A stretch of 64,000 bases of DNA from Pseudomonas sp. RIT-PI-q (GTDB lineage: Bacteria > Pseudomonadota > Gammaproteobacteria > Pseudomonadales > Pseudomonadaceae), in NCBI RefSeq assembly GCF_001297125.1, contig NZ_LHPC01000040.1, forward strand, positions 151,967-215,966. The letters are read 5' to 3'. Each line of letters opens with the position of its first letter. The stretch's first letter is position 1. Below, one piece after another: positions 43,461 through 51,105 of the stretch. The notes beneath the pieces were generated by a model. That model ran no database searches. It saw nothing but the letters and a program-made list of their open reading frames with translations, and was not told the origin of the DNA. The position numbers and the translations under genes are program-made.

Positions 43461-44420
43461 ATGATCACCCTCCATGAACGCAATGGCTTACCGAACCTCG
43501 CGGCCGAGGATGCGCTACCGATTGTCGACGCTCACCATCATTTGTGGGACCTCGGCAACGGGCGTTATCCGTGGCTGCAGGATGAGTATCACGAGGAGTT
43601 TTTTCTTGGTGACTATCACAGCCTGTGCCGTGATTTCTTGCCTGAGCACTTCCTCGCCCTGACCGAAAAACAACGGTTGGTCGGCACGGTGCACGTCGAG
43701 GCCGAGCGTGCCCGCGATGAGCAGGTCGCCGAGACCCGCTGGCTGGAACAGGTGAATGAACGCTACGGTTTCCCGAACGCCATTGTCGCCCACGCCTGGT
43801 TCGATCGCGAAGACAGCGCCGAGATTCTCGCCGCCCAGGCTGCCCGGCCACTGGTGCGGGGCATCCGCTCCAAACCGGTGACCTCGGCGTCACCGGATGT
43901 CTCGATTGCCGGCGCCAGCGGCACCATGCAGGACCCGAAATGGCTGGAAGGGTTTTCGCGACTGGCTCATCACGGACTGTCATGGGATCTGCGGGTGCCG
44001 CCGTGGCATCTGGCCGAGGCCGCTGAAGTGGCGGCAATGTTCCCGCAGATCCGGATTGCCCTGAATCACACCGGTTTCGCCTGGGATCGCAGCCCGGAAG
44101 GCATGGCGCGCTGGCGCAAGGGCCTGGAAGCCCTGGCCTTGCAATCGAACGTGCACATCAAGCTCTCGGAGTTCGGCCTGAAGGATTCGCCCTGGATCTA
44201 CGATGACAACCGCGTGGTGGTGTTGACCGCACTGGAAATCTTCGGCCCCGAGCGTTGCATGTTCGCCAGCAATTTCCCGGTCGCCGGTTTGCGTGCGTCC
44301 TACGACACGATTGCCGATGGCATGGCCGCGATGCTCGCGCCCATGGGTCGCGCCGTGCAGGAAGCGGTGTTCGCCGGCAATGCCCGGCGCTTTTATCGAC
44401 TGGAGGAACAGCATGGATAA
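43461..44420 (+). CDS. Amidohydrolase family protein (COG3618 lactonase-like), copy 1
   Basis: The 319-residue TIM-barrel hydrolase starts with the metal motif DAHHHLWDLGNGRYPWL. It contains VGTVHVEAERARDE, VRGIRSKP, IRIALNHTGFAWDRS and the terminal MFASNFPVAGL, typical of 2-pyrone-4,6-dicarboxylate and sugar-lactone hydrolases. AAGGGA precedes the ATG. It overlaps the next gene by eight bases. Both genes encode 319 residues with matching motif order, so they are tandem paralogues. The substrate is probably a lactone. Confidence 0.9.
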   Translation: MITLHERNGLPNLAAEDALPIVDAHHHLWDLGNGRYPWLQDEYHEEFFLGDYHSLCRDFLPEHFLALTEKQRLVGTVHVEAERARDEQVAETRWLEQVNERYGFPNAIVAHAWFDREDSAEILAAQAARPLVRGIRSKPVTSASPDVSIAGASGTMQDPKWLEGFSRLAHHGLSWDLRVPPWHLAEAAEVAAMFPQIRIALNHTGFAWDRSPEGMARWRKGLEALALQSNVHIKLSEFGLKDSPWIYDDNRVVVLTALEIFGPERCMFASNFPVAGLRASYDTIADGMAAMLAPMGRAVQEAVFAGNARRFYRLEEQHG

Positions 44421-45372
44421 CGTATCGGCCATCGACTGGCGTGCGCGCTTTTTGGCCAGCGGCGAAGATGCCGACTTGCCCATCGTCGATGCTCACCAAC
44501 ACTATTTCGACATCGAAGCCCATTACTACCCGTGGCTGAACGATCGCCCGTTGCGGCCGTTTCGTTATGGCGATTACTCGTCGATCTGTCGCAATTTTCT
44601 GCCCGAAGACTATCGCCCACTCACAGGCAGTCATCGCATCGTGCAGACGGTGGTCATCGAGGGCGAATGGGACCCGGCGACGCCGGCCGATGAGGTGGAT
44701 TTTGTCGCGTCGCTGGCGAAAACCGAGCCGACGCTGGGCGCCATGGTCGGTCAGGCTTGGCTGGATCGTGAAGATGCCCCGCAGCTGTTGCGTCAGTACG
44801 GCGAGCACCCGCTGGTTCGCGGTGTGCGGCACAAGCCGACGGTGACCAGCCGTGAGGCATGGCGTGACGATTTTGCCGCGCCGGGCTCGATGCGCGATTG
44901 CCGTTGGCGCGAAGGTTACGCACAACTGGCTGAAAACGGCCTGCACTTCGAGTTGCAGGCGCCGTGGTGGCATTTGCCGGAGGCCGCCGAACTGGCCAGG
45001 GATTTTCCCGACGTGACCATCGTGGTCAATCACACCGCGCTGCCGTCCGATCGTTCCGACGAAGGTCTGGCCGGATGGCGCGAGAACCTTGCCCTGTTGG
45101 CCCGCGAGCCAAACGTCGCCTTGAAGATTTCCGGCATTTGCATTCCCGGCGAGGCGTGGCCCGTCGAGTCGAACCGCGTGGTGGTCAACGATGCGATTTC
45201 GATTTTCGGTGTCAGCCGCTGTGCGTTTGCCACCAATTACCCGGTCGATGGCGTCGTGAACGGCATGAGCGAAATTCTCGACGGTTTCAAAACCATCGTC
45301 CGGGACCGCTCCCGCGCCGATCGGCTGGCCCTGTTTCATGACAACGCCCGGCGTATTTACCGGCTGACTTGA
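44413..45372 (+). CDS. Amidohydrolase family protein (COG3618 lactonase-like), copy 2
   Basis: This is a paralogue of the preceding gene, also 319 residues, with IVDAHQHYFDIEAHYYPWL in place of the HHH motif of copy 1. The aligned blocks are SSICRNFLPEDYRPL, GAMVGQAWLDREDA, VRGVRHKPTV, VTIVVNHTALPSDRSDEG and CAFATNYPVDGV. GGAGGAAC inside copy 1 provides the ribosome site, giving tight coupling. The two could form a heteromer or act on successive lactones. Confidence 0.9.
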   Translation: MDNVSAIDWRARFLASGEDADLPIVDAHQHYFDIEAHYYPWLNDRPLRPFRYGDYSSICRNFLPEDYRPLTGSHRIVQTVVIEGEWDPATPADEVDFVASLAKTEPTLGAMVGQAWLDREDAPQLLRQYGEHPLVRGVRHKPTVTSREAWRDDFAAPGSMRDCRWREGYAQLAENGLHFELQAPWWHLPEAAELARDFPDVTIVVNHTALPSDRSDEGLAGWRENLALLAREPNVALKISGICIPGEAWPVESNRVVVNDAISIFGVSRCAFATNYPVDGVVNGMSEILDGFKTIVRDRSRADRLALFHDNARRIYRLT

Positions 45373-45403
45373 CCCTCATTTGAACAGCTCATCAGGAGTT
45401 CCC

Positions 45404-46981
45404 ATGTTTGAAGTTTCAGGCCACAACTACATCGCTGGCACTCGCTCGGCAAACGGTTCGACCACGCTGCAAAGCCACGACGCCAGCACCGGCGAAGCAC
45501 TGCCCTATCGTTTCCATCAGGCAACCGTCGATGAAGTGAATGCGGCGGCACAAGCCGCGGCCAGCGCGTTCCCGACCTTCCGTAACCTGTCGGCCGCGCG
45601 CCGCGCCCAGTTTCTCGATGCCATCGCCACGGAACTCGAGGCGCTGGATGATTCGTTCATCGCCCTGGTGTGCCGGGAAACCGCCCTGCCCGCCGGGCGC
45701 ATTCAAGGTGAACGAGCGCGCACCAGCGGCCAGATGCGCCTGTTTGCCACGACGCTGCGACGCGGCGATTTCTATGGTGCGCGTATCGACCGTGCGTTGC
45801 CGGATCGCCAACCGTTGCCCCGCGCCGACCTGCGTCAATACCGCACCGGGTTGGGCCCGGTCGCGGTGTTCGGTGCCAGCAACTTTCCACTGGCCTTCTC
45901 CACCGCTGGCGGCGATACCGCAGCGGCACTCGCGGCCGGTTGCCCGGTGGTGTTCAAGGCCCACAGCGGGCACATGGCGACCGCCGATTACGTCGCCGAT
46001 GCGATCACTCGCGCGGCGAAAAAAACCGGCATGCCTGATGGCGTGTTCAGCATGCTCTACGGCAGCGTCGGTGAGGCGCTGGTCAAACATCCGGCTATTC
46101 AGGCGGTCGGTTTCACCGGTTCGTTGCGCGGCGGTCGAGCGTTGTGCGACATGGCGGCGGCGCGGCCGCAACCGATCCCGGTGTTTGCCGAGATGAGCAG
46201 CATCAACCCGGTGCTGCTGATGCCGGAAGCCCTGAAGGCACGCGGCGACAAAATCGCCAGCGAACTGGCTGCCTCCGTGGTGCTCGGCGCCGGTCAGTTC
46301 TGCACCAACCCCGGTCTGGTGCTGGGCATTCGCTCGCCAGAGTTCAGCGCATTCCTTGAACGTTTCGCGGCATTGATGGGCGAGCAACCTTCGCAAACGA
46401 TGCTCAACGCCGGCGCGCTGAAAAGCTATTGCCATGGCCTGGATAACCTCCGTGCTCACAGCGGCATGACGCATTTGGCCGGTGCCGAGCAACAAGGCAA
46501 TCAGGCGCGACCACAATTGTTCAAGGCCGATGTCAGCCTGTTGATCAGCGGTGACGAGCTTTTGCAGGAAGAAGTGTTCGGCCCTACCACCATCGTGGTG
46601 GAAGTTGCTGATCAGGCCGAGTTGCTCCAGGCATTGCACGGCTTGCGAGGCCAGTTGACCGCAACCCTGATCGTCGAGAACGCGGAGCTGAACACCTTGC
46701 ACGAGGTGCTGGCGCTACTGGAACAGAAAGTCGGGCGCGTGCTGTTCAACGGTTACCCCACCGGCGTCGAAGTCAGCGATGCGATGGTTCACGGCGGGCC
46801 GTATCCGGCGACCTCGGATGTGCGTGGCACGTCGGTCGGGACGCTGGCGATCGATCGTTTTCTGCGCCCGGTGTGTTTCCAGAATTGCCCCGACAGCTTG
46901 CTTCCCGAAGCGCTGCAGAACGCCAATCCGCTGGGCATTAACCGATTGGTCGACGGTGTCAGCGGACGCGATGCGCTGTAA
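45404..46981 (+). CDS. Alpha-ketoglutaric semialdehyde dehydrogenase-type aldehyde dehydrogenase
   Basis: The 525-residue dehydrogenase has the NADP-type start and blocks of the 2,5-dioxovalerate dehydrogenase family. GPVAVFGASNFPLAFSTAGG lies at the cofactor site, FTGSLRGGRAL follows, the general-base Glu is in FAEMSSINPVLL, and the catalytic Cys is in GAGQFCTNPG. CAGGAG lies before ATG 45404. It suggests that the pathway ends in a C5 keto-semialdehyde oxidised to 2-oxoglutarate, though related semialdehydes are possible. Confidence 0.88.
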   Translation: MFEVSGHNYIAGTRSANGSTTLQSHDASTGEALPYRFHQATVDEVNAAAQAAASAFPTFRNLSAARRAQFLDAIATELEALDDSFIALVCRETALPAGRIQGERARTSGQMRLFATTLRRGDFYGARIDRALPDRQPLPRADLRQYRTGLGPVAVFGASNFPLAFSTAGGDTAAALAAGCPVVFKAHSGHMATADYVADAITRAAKKTGMPDGVFSMLYGSVGEALVKHPAIQAVGFTGSLRGGRALCDMAAARPQPIPVFAEMSSINPVLLMPEALKARGDKIASELAASVVLGAGQFCTNPGLVLGIRSPEFSAFLERFAALMGEQPSQTMLNAGALKSYCHGLDNLRAHSGMTHLAGAEQQGNQARPQLFKADVSLLISGDELLQEEVFGPTTIVVEVADQAELLQALHGLRGQLTATLIVENAELNTLHEVLALLEQKVGRVLFNGYPTGVEVSDAMVHGGPYPATSDVRGTSVGTLAIDRFLRPVCFQNCPDSLLPEALQNANPLGINRLVDGVSGRDAL

Positions 46982-47112
46982 TCCACCCAAGTTGCGCTGT
47001 CACTAACGCCCACTGCTAACAACAACTCCCGCGCCTGTTGAAAAACAGGCGCCGGGCTCTTTCGTCTCAAAAAACGCTGCATCCACACAACAACAAAAAC
47101 AGAGGAAGTCTC

Positions 47113-47685
47113 ATGCAAGTTCAACGTCACCCGACACTGCGTTTATCCAAAATGATGTTGGCGGTCACCGCTGCCGTTCTGCTCAATTCAAGTATTTCCC
47201 AACTAGCGGTTGCAGAAACCGCACCAACCGCGACGCCAGCGCCTATGCAATGTGCAACTGAAGCGACACCGCGTTACACCAAAACCCCGACCGGTTACCT
47301 CATGGTGCTGCGCATGGGCGACAACGCCTTTAAAGAGCTGACCAAACTGGCCATCGCCGAAAAGATCCCGAGCGCCTCCATCAGCGGTATCGGCTTTGGC
47401 AACGTGAAGTTCGGTTTCTGGAACAAGGATAAAAAGGACTTCGACGCCAAGACCTTGAACAGCGTCGAGATGGCCAGCATCACCGGCTCCGTGGCGTGGA
47501 AGAACGACCAGCCTTCGATCCACATGCACGGCGTTGCCGGTGACGCCACATTCCAGGCCTATGGCGGCCACATCCTCGACTTTGAAGTCACCACCGGCTC
47601 GATGGAAATCACTGTCATCGTCCATCAGCGTCGTCTGGAACGCGGGATCGATCCGTGCATCGGGGCAAACGTGTTGGGTATTTAA
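47113..47685 (+). CDS. Secreted PPC/DUF296-domain protein
   Basis: The 190-residue protein has a signal peptide (KMMLAVTAAVLLNSSISQLAVA) followed by a PPC/DUF296 domain. The domain has SGIGFGNVKFGFW, VEMASITGSVAW, the paired His in SIHMHGVAG, and AYGGHILDFEV. In this fold IHMHG and GGHI usually bind zinc, and cytoplasmic members are linked to DNA binding. An exported version is unusual and must have another role in the periplasm. AGAGGAAG precedes ATG 47113. It follows the dehydrogenase and precedes the porin. Confidence 0.85.
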   Translation: MQVQRHPTLRLSKMMLAVTAAVLLNSSISQLAVAETAPTATPAPMQCATEATPRYTKTPTGYLMVLRMGDNAFKELTKLAIAEKIPSASISGIGFGNVKFGFWNKDKKDFDAKTLNSVEMASITGSVAWKNDQPSIHMHGVAGDATFQAYGGHILDFEVTTGSMEITVIVHQRRLERGIDPCIGANVLGI

Positions 47686-47829
47686 CCCAAGACCCTTTAA
47701 CCCAAGAGCATCGCTCCCGCAGGCATCGAACGTTGCCGAGTTTCGCGCTGGCGGGAGCCATCCATACATAGCATTCGCGGACCAGTCCGCTCCCAACTTC
47801 AAATTACAAAAATAAGAGGGGCGATACAC

Positions 47830-49137
47830 ATGAGCGGTAAGAAGACGGCGGTAACTTTTGCACTGGGTGCCCTTGCACTCAGCACCCAGGCACAAGCGGA
47901 CTTCCTGAGTGACAGCAAAGCCACCCTGGGGATGAGAAATTTCTATTTCAATAACGACAACCGCGACGGCACGGCCACCCCTTCGAAAACCGAAGAGTGG
48001 GCGCAGGGTTTCATGCTGGACTTCAAGTCCGGCTACACCGACGGCACGGTTGGTTTTGGTGTCGATGCACTGGGGTTGATGGGGATTACCCTGGACAGCG
48101 GCAAAGGACGGCACGTCGGCAGCAGCATGATTCCTTCGGACAGCGATAACAGCGCTGTCGACGAGTGGAGCCGGTTGGGGTTGACCGGCAAGGTCAAAGT
48201 CTCGAAGACCGAACTTCGCCTGGGCACACTGATGCCGAAGCTGCCGATCCTGGTGTCCAACGACGGTCGCCTGCTGCCACAGACCTTCGAAGGCGGGCAA
48301 ATCACCTCGGGCGAATTCAAGGACCTGACCCTGACAGGCGGACGCATCGAACATGCGACAGGCCGGGGTTCAAGCGATCAAACGGGCCTGGCCGCTACGG
48401 GCGGCACCCGTGAAAGCAACGAATTCGACTTCGCCGGCGCCGACTGGAAGGTCACCAAAGACCTGACCGCCCAGTATTACTTCGCCAACCTCGACAACTA
48501 CTACACCCAGCAGTTTTTCGGCCTGATCCACACCTTGGCCATCTCGGACAACCAATCCCTGAAAACCGACCTGCGTTACTTCAACACAGACTCGTCCGGT
48601 GAAAACAGCTCAGGCACGACAGGCTACAGAATCAGTGGTTTCACCAAAAACGGTGATGGCGAGATCGACAACCGCACCTGGAGTGCCGCGCTGATTTACA
48701 CCGTGGGCGCCCATGCCATCACGGCGGGTTACCAAAGCGTGTCGAGCGACAGCGGCTTCACTCAACTCAGCCAAGGCAACCTGCCAAACAAGGGGGCCGG
48801 CGGCGCCAGTCTTTATCTGTACACCGACCGCCTGATTCAAACCTTCACTCGCGCAGGCGAACGCACGTCTTTCGGTCAGTATGCTTATGACTTTGCGGGC
48901 TTGGGTGTGCCCGGCTTGAAGGCGTCGGTCATCTACCTCAGCGGCGACAACATCAAGACCACCACGGGCGACACGCAAAAGGAATGGGAGCGGGATATCG
49001 CCCTGGACTACACGATTCAATCCGGAGCACTCAAGGGTGTCGGGTTTGGCTGGCGTAACGGCAAGTCCAACAGTGAAGCGAGCCGTGACCAGGACCAGAA
49101 TCGCTTGATCGTCAGCTACAGCATTCCGCTGCTTTAA
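47830..49137 (+). CDS. OprD family outer-membrane porin
   Basis: The 435-residue protein has a signal peptide (VTFALGALALSTQAQA). Its beta-barrel sequence is typical of the OprD/OpdK family: SKATLGMRNFYFNNDNRD, SKTEEWAQGFMLDFKSGYT, GTVGFGVDALGLMGI and, at the end, ERDIALDYTIQSGALKGVG with a closing strand LIVSYSIPLL. Such porins admit carboxylates or basic amino acids. Being the last gene of the cluster, it probably admits the acid taken up by the TRAP system. Confidence 0.93.
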   Translation: MSGKKTAVTFALGALALSTQAQADFLSDSKATLGMRNFYFNNDNRDGTATPSKTEEWAQGFMLDFKSGYTDGTVGFGVDALGLMGITLDSGKGRHVGSSMIPSDSDNSAVDEWSRLGLTGKVKVSKTELRLGTLMPKLPILVSNDGRLLPQTFEGGQITSGEFKDLTLTGGRIEHATGRGSSDQTGLAATGGTRESNEFDFAGADWKVTKDLTAQYYFANLDNYYTQQFFGLIHTLAISDNQSLKTDLRYFNTDSSGENSSGTTGYRISGFTKNGDGEIDNRTWSAALIYTVGAHAITAGYQSVSSDSGFTQLSQGNLPNKGAGGASLYLYTDRLIQTFTRAGERTSFGQYAYDFAGLGVPGLKASVIYLSGDNIKTTTGDTQKEWERDIALDYTIQSGALKGVGFGWRNGKSNSEASRDQDQNRLIVSYSIPLL

Positions 49138-49196
49138 CACCGCCACACCCCCGCTATTGCGCGCACTTCGAGGATGCTGGCCTGGCCTCTTACCTC

Positions 49197-49229
49197 AGCG
49201 CTGACCTTGCGTCAGCGCTTTGTTTTTTC
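49197..49229. terminator. Rho-independent terminator after the porin gene
   Basis: AGCGCTGAC and GTCAGCGCT form a 9-bp stem with a 5-base loop, followed by TTGTTTTTT. It lies between the convergent porin and GGDEF genes. Confidence 0.85.
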
Positions 49230-49242
49230 TGGCCGAATAAAA

Positions 49243-50280
49243 TCACTGCACGCGATTGCGCCCGTTGCGCTTGGCCAGGTAGAGCGCATCGTCCGCACGG
49301 GTCACGAGCGTTTCCAGGGTATCGCCGGCCTTGGACAGCGCCACACCAAAGGACGCCGTGATCGTATCGAGCACCGTGTCCGTTACGCGCGCCTTGATCC
49401 GCAATGACTGAATTTTCAGGCGCAGCTGTTCAGCAAACGCGCGCGCACTGTCGAGATCGGTGCAGCCTTGCAGGATCACGCAGAACTCTTCACCGCCATA
49501 ACGCGCCGCCACGCCTTCGGGTGGCAGCGATTTACGCAGCACCAAGCCGACGTGCTCGAGTACCCGATCGCCCAACGGATGACCGTACTGGTCGTTGAAT
49601 TGCTTGAAGTGATCGATATCCAGCATGACCAGCGCGACTGTTTCAGGCGATTTGCGCATGGCCTTTTCCAGCACGCGGTTGAAGGCATTTCTGTTCAGCA
49701 CCTGGGTCAGCCCATCCAGCGTGGCAGCCCGGCTGGTACTCTCGAGCTTGTCACGCAGGGCCTTGATCTCGTTTTGCGCGGCGCGCAGCTGGAAGAGAAA
49801 AAGCGCTTGCTGATCCTGCATCAACTGAGTGCTTTGTTGCAGCTCGTTGAGGATGTTCGGCAGGTTTGTGTCCAGCGGCGCCTCAAGCATTTCCAGGCAA
49901 TGGCCCAAACTGTCCTGATAATCGCGACTGCCGCTGACGCTGCGCGAGACGTCCCGCTCCATGCCATCGACCAGATTGATCGCTTGCTGCTGCCCGGCCC
50001 GGGCGTCTTCCAGTTCGTCACGAATGATGTATTCGCGAAACAGCTTTGAAGCGGATTCAGGCGGGAAACTATCGAAGTCCTTCACCACACGATCCAGGTG
50101 GCGATTAAGTTCGGGCTCGACACCTTTGCTGTAGGTATACCAGAGGGCGTAGTGCACCGGATTGGGCGGAATGTTGTGACGCACCATCAGCGGCACGGCC
50201 TGCTTGAGCAACGCAGCCGCTTCGCGGGAATCCTCGGGATATAACGCTAGAGCATTTGCACGTGTCTCTGATTGGTTCAT
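49243..50280 (-). CDS. GGDEF-domain diguanylate cyclase
   Basis: The 345-residue protein has an N-terminal helical region of about 170 residues and a coiled segment (FLFQLRAAQNEIKALRDKLES). The GGDEF domain that follows has DGLTQVLNRNAF and the active-site motif RYGGEEF, so it should make cyclic di-GMP. The RxxD product-inhibition site expected five residues before GGEEF is absent (PPEG). I chose ATG 50280 (MNQSETRANALALY); the open frame upstream to 50637 lacks coding character. No membrane helix is evident. Confidence 0.9.
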   Translation of the reverse strand: MNQSETRANALALYPEDSREAAALLKQAVPLMVRHNIPPNPVHYALWYTYSKGVEPELNRHLDRVVKDFDSFPPESASKLFREYIIRDELEDARAGQQQAINLVDGMERDVSRSVSGSRDYQDSLGHCLEMLEAPLDTNLPNILNELQQSTQLMQDQQALFLFQLRAAQNEIKALRDKLESTSRAATLDGLTQVLNRNAFNRVLEKAMRKSPETVALVMLDIDHFKQFNDQYGHPLGDRVLEHVGLVLRKSLPPEGVAARYGGEEFCVILQGCTDLDSARAFAEQLRLKIQSLRIKARVTDTVLDTITASFGVALSKAGDTLETLVTRADDALYLAKRNGRNRVQ

Positions 50281-50454
50281 GCCGTCACTGTTGTTTATTA
50301 AAGGAAAACGGAAAGTAGCCGGAGCATAACCGCACGCAGGGCAAACAGCCATGTCCCTGCGGACTGCGTTGCAGGAAAAAAACAGGGGGACGTTCGAAAT
50401 AAACTGAACTGGCATTGAGCCACTAGTGTCGTAGCGGCATACCAGGAGAATCGG

Positions 50455-50685
50455 ATGAACCGCCCTCGGCATTTTCAAATCACCTATTGCTTCAACAAGC
50501 AGCGGCACATTTTTGTCCAGCCAGACTCGCACATGACCGATGAAGACGCCTGGTACTACGCGTGCCTGCACGCGGGCGTGGATCTTGTGTATGGGGAAAT
50601 CCACTCTGAACATAACGACGCGCAACTGCGTGAACACGCTGAAAAGTCCGGTTTGACGCAGGTCAAATGGGAAGAACTGCCATAA
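50455..50685 (+). CDS. Small Pseudomonas-type conserved hypothetical protein (76 aa, possibly DUF6555)
   Basis: The 76-residue soluble protein starts after AGGAGAATCGG. It has a beta-rich start (HFQITYCFNKQRHIFVQP) and a helical end (AQLREHAEKSGLTQVKWEEL). It resembles small Pseudomonas proteins of unknown function; the DUF6555 assignment is from memory and uncertain. It is divergent from the GGDEF gene. Confidence 0.7.
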   Translation: MNRPRHFQITYCFNKQRHIFVQPDSHMTDEDAWYYACLHAGVDLVYGEIHSEHNDAQLREHAEKSGLTQVKWEELP

Positions 50686-50721
50686 AGCCCCTGTAACCGC
50701 TGGCGAAGCCTGCTTCCGGCT

Positions 50722-50809
50722 CCTGTAGGAGCTGGCTTGCCAGCGAAGGCTGCCTTATGAGCAACGTAGAATTTGAGGTTCTCTTCGCTGGCAAGCCAGC
50801 TCCTACAGG
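50722..50809. repeat. REPIN
   Basis: CCTGTAGGAGCTGGCTTGCC and CTTCGCTGGCAAGCCAGCTC flank 35 bp; the right arm ends CCTACAGG. This is the same family as at 18.6 and 34.5 kb. Confidence 0.9.
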
Positions 50810-50835
50810 TCGCGGCCCTAAAACACGCGCAAACG

Positions 50836-50865
50836 AAAACGCCGCTCATTGAGCGGCGTTTGCGT
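50836..50865. terminator. Bidirectional rho-independent terminator
   Basis: AAAACGCCGCTCA and TGAGCGGCGTTTGCGTTTT form a hairpin with T runs on the plus-strand side and A runs on the other. It lies between the small hypothetical gene and the convergent YbdD-like gene. Confidence 0.85.
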
Positions 50866-50892
50866 TTTAAGCGGGCTCAGCGAAGTCGACGA

Positions 50893-51090
50893 TCAACAAC
50901 ACTTCGGCCCGGCCTTGCTTCCGTAGCGGGCTTCCTGACGTTCGCGGAAGAACATCTCGTAGTCCATCACCGGCTTGTCCGGGTGTTTGCTTTGCATGTG
51001 CTCGACGTAGTTGTCGTAGTCGGGCATGCCGACCATCAGGCGCGCGGCCTGACCGAGGTATTTACCGAGGCGACTCAGGTCATTGAACAT
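50893..51090 (-). CDS. YbdD/YjiX family protein
   Basis: The 65-residue protein starts with MFNDLSRLGKYLGQAARLMV and has the conserved block VGMPDYDNYVEHMQSKHPDKPVM and FFRERQEARYG, ending in two Cys residues. It follows the CstA gene by 15 bp, the usual pairing in proteobacteria, where this small protein accompanies the peptide/pyruvate transporter. Its precise role is unknown. Confidence 0.93.
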   Translation of the reverse strand: MFNDLSRLGKYLGQAARLMVGMPDYDNYVEHMQSKHPDKPVMDYEMFFRERQEARYGSKAGPKCC

Positions 51091-51105
51091 GGTTGCAATC
51101 CTCGA

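Noticed and set aside
50281..50637. N-terminal extension of the GGDEF protein
   Set aside because: The extra 119 codons overlap the divergent small gene at 50455 and lack coding character; ATG 50280 begins the helical domain.
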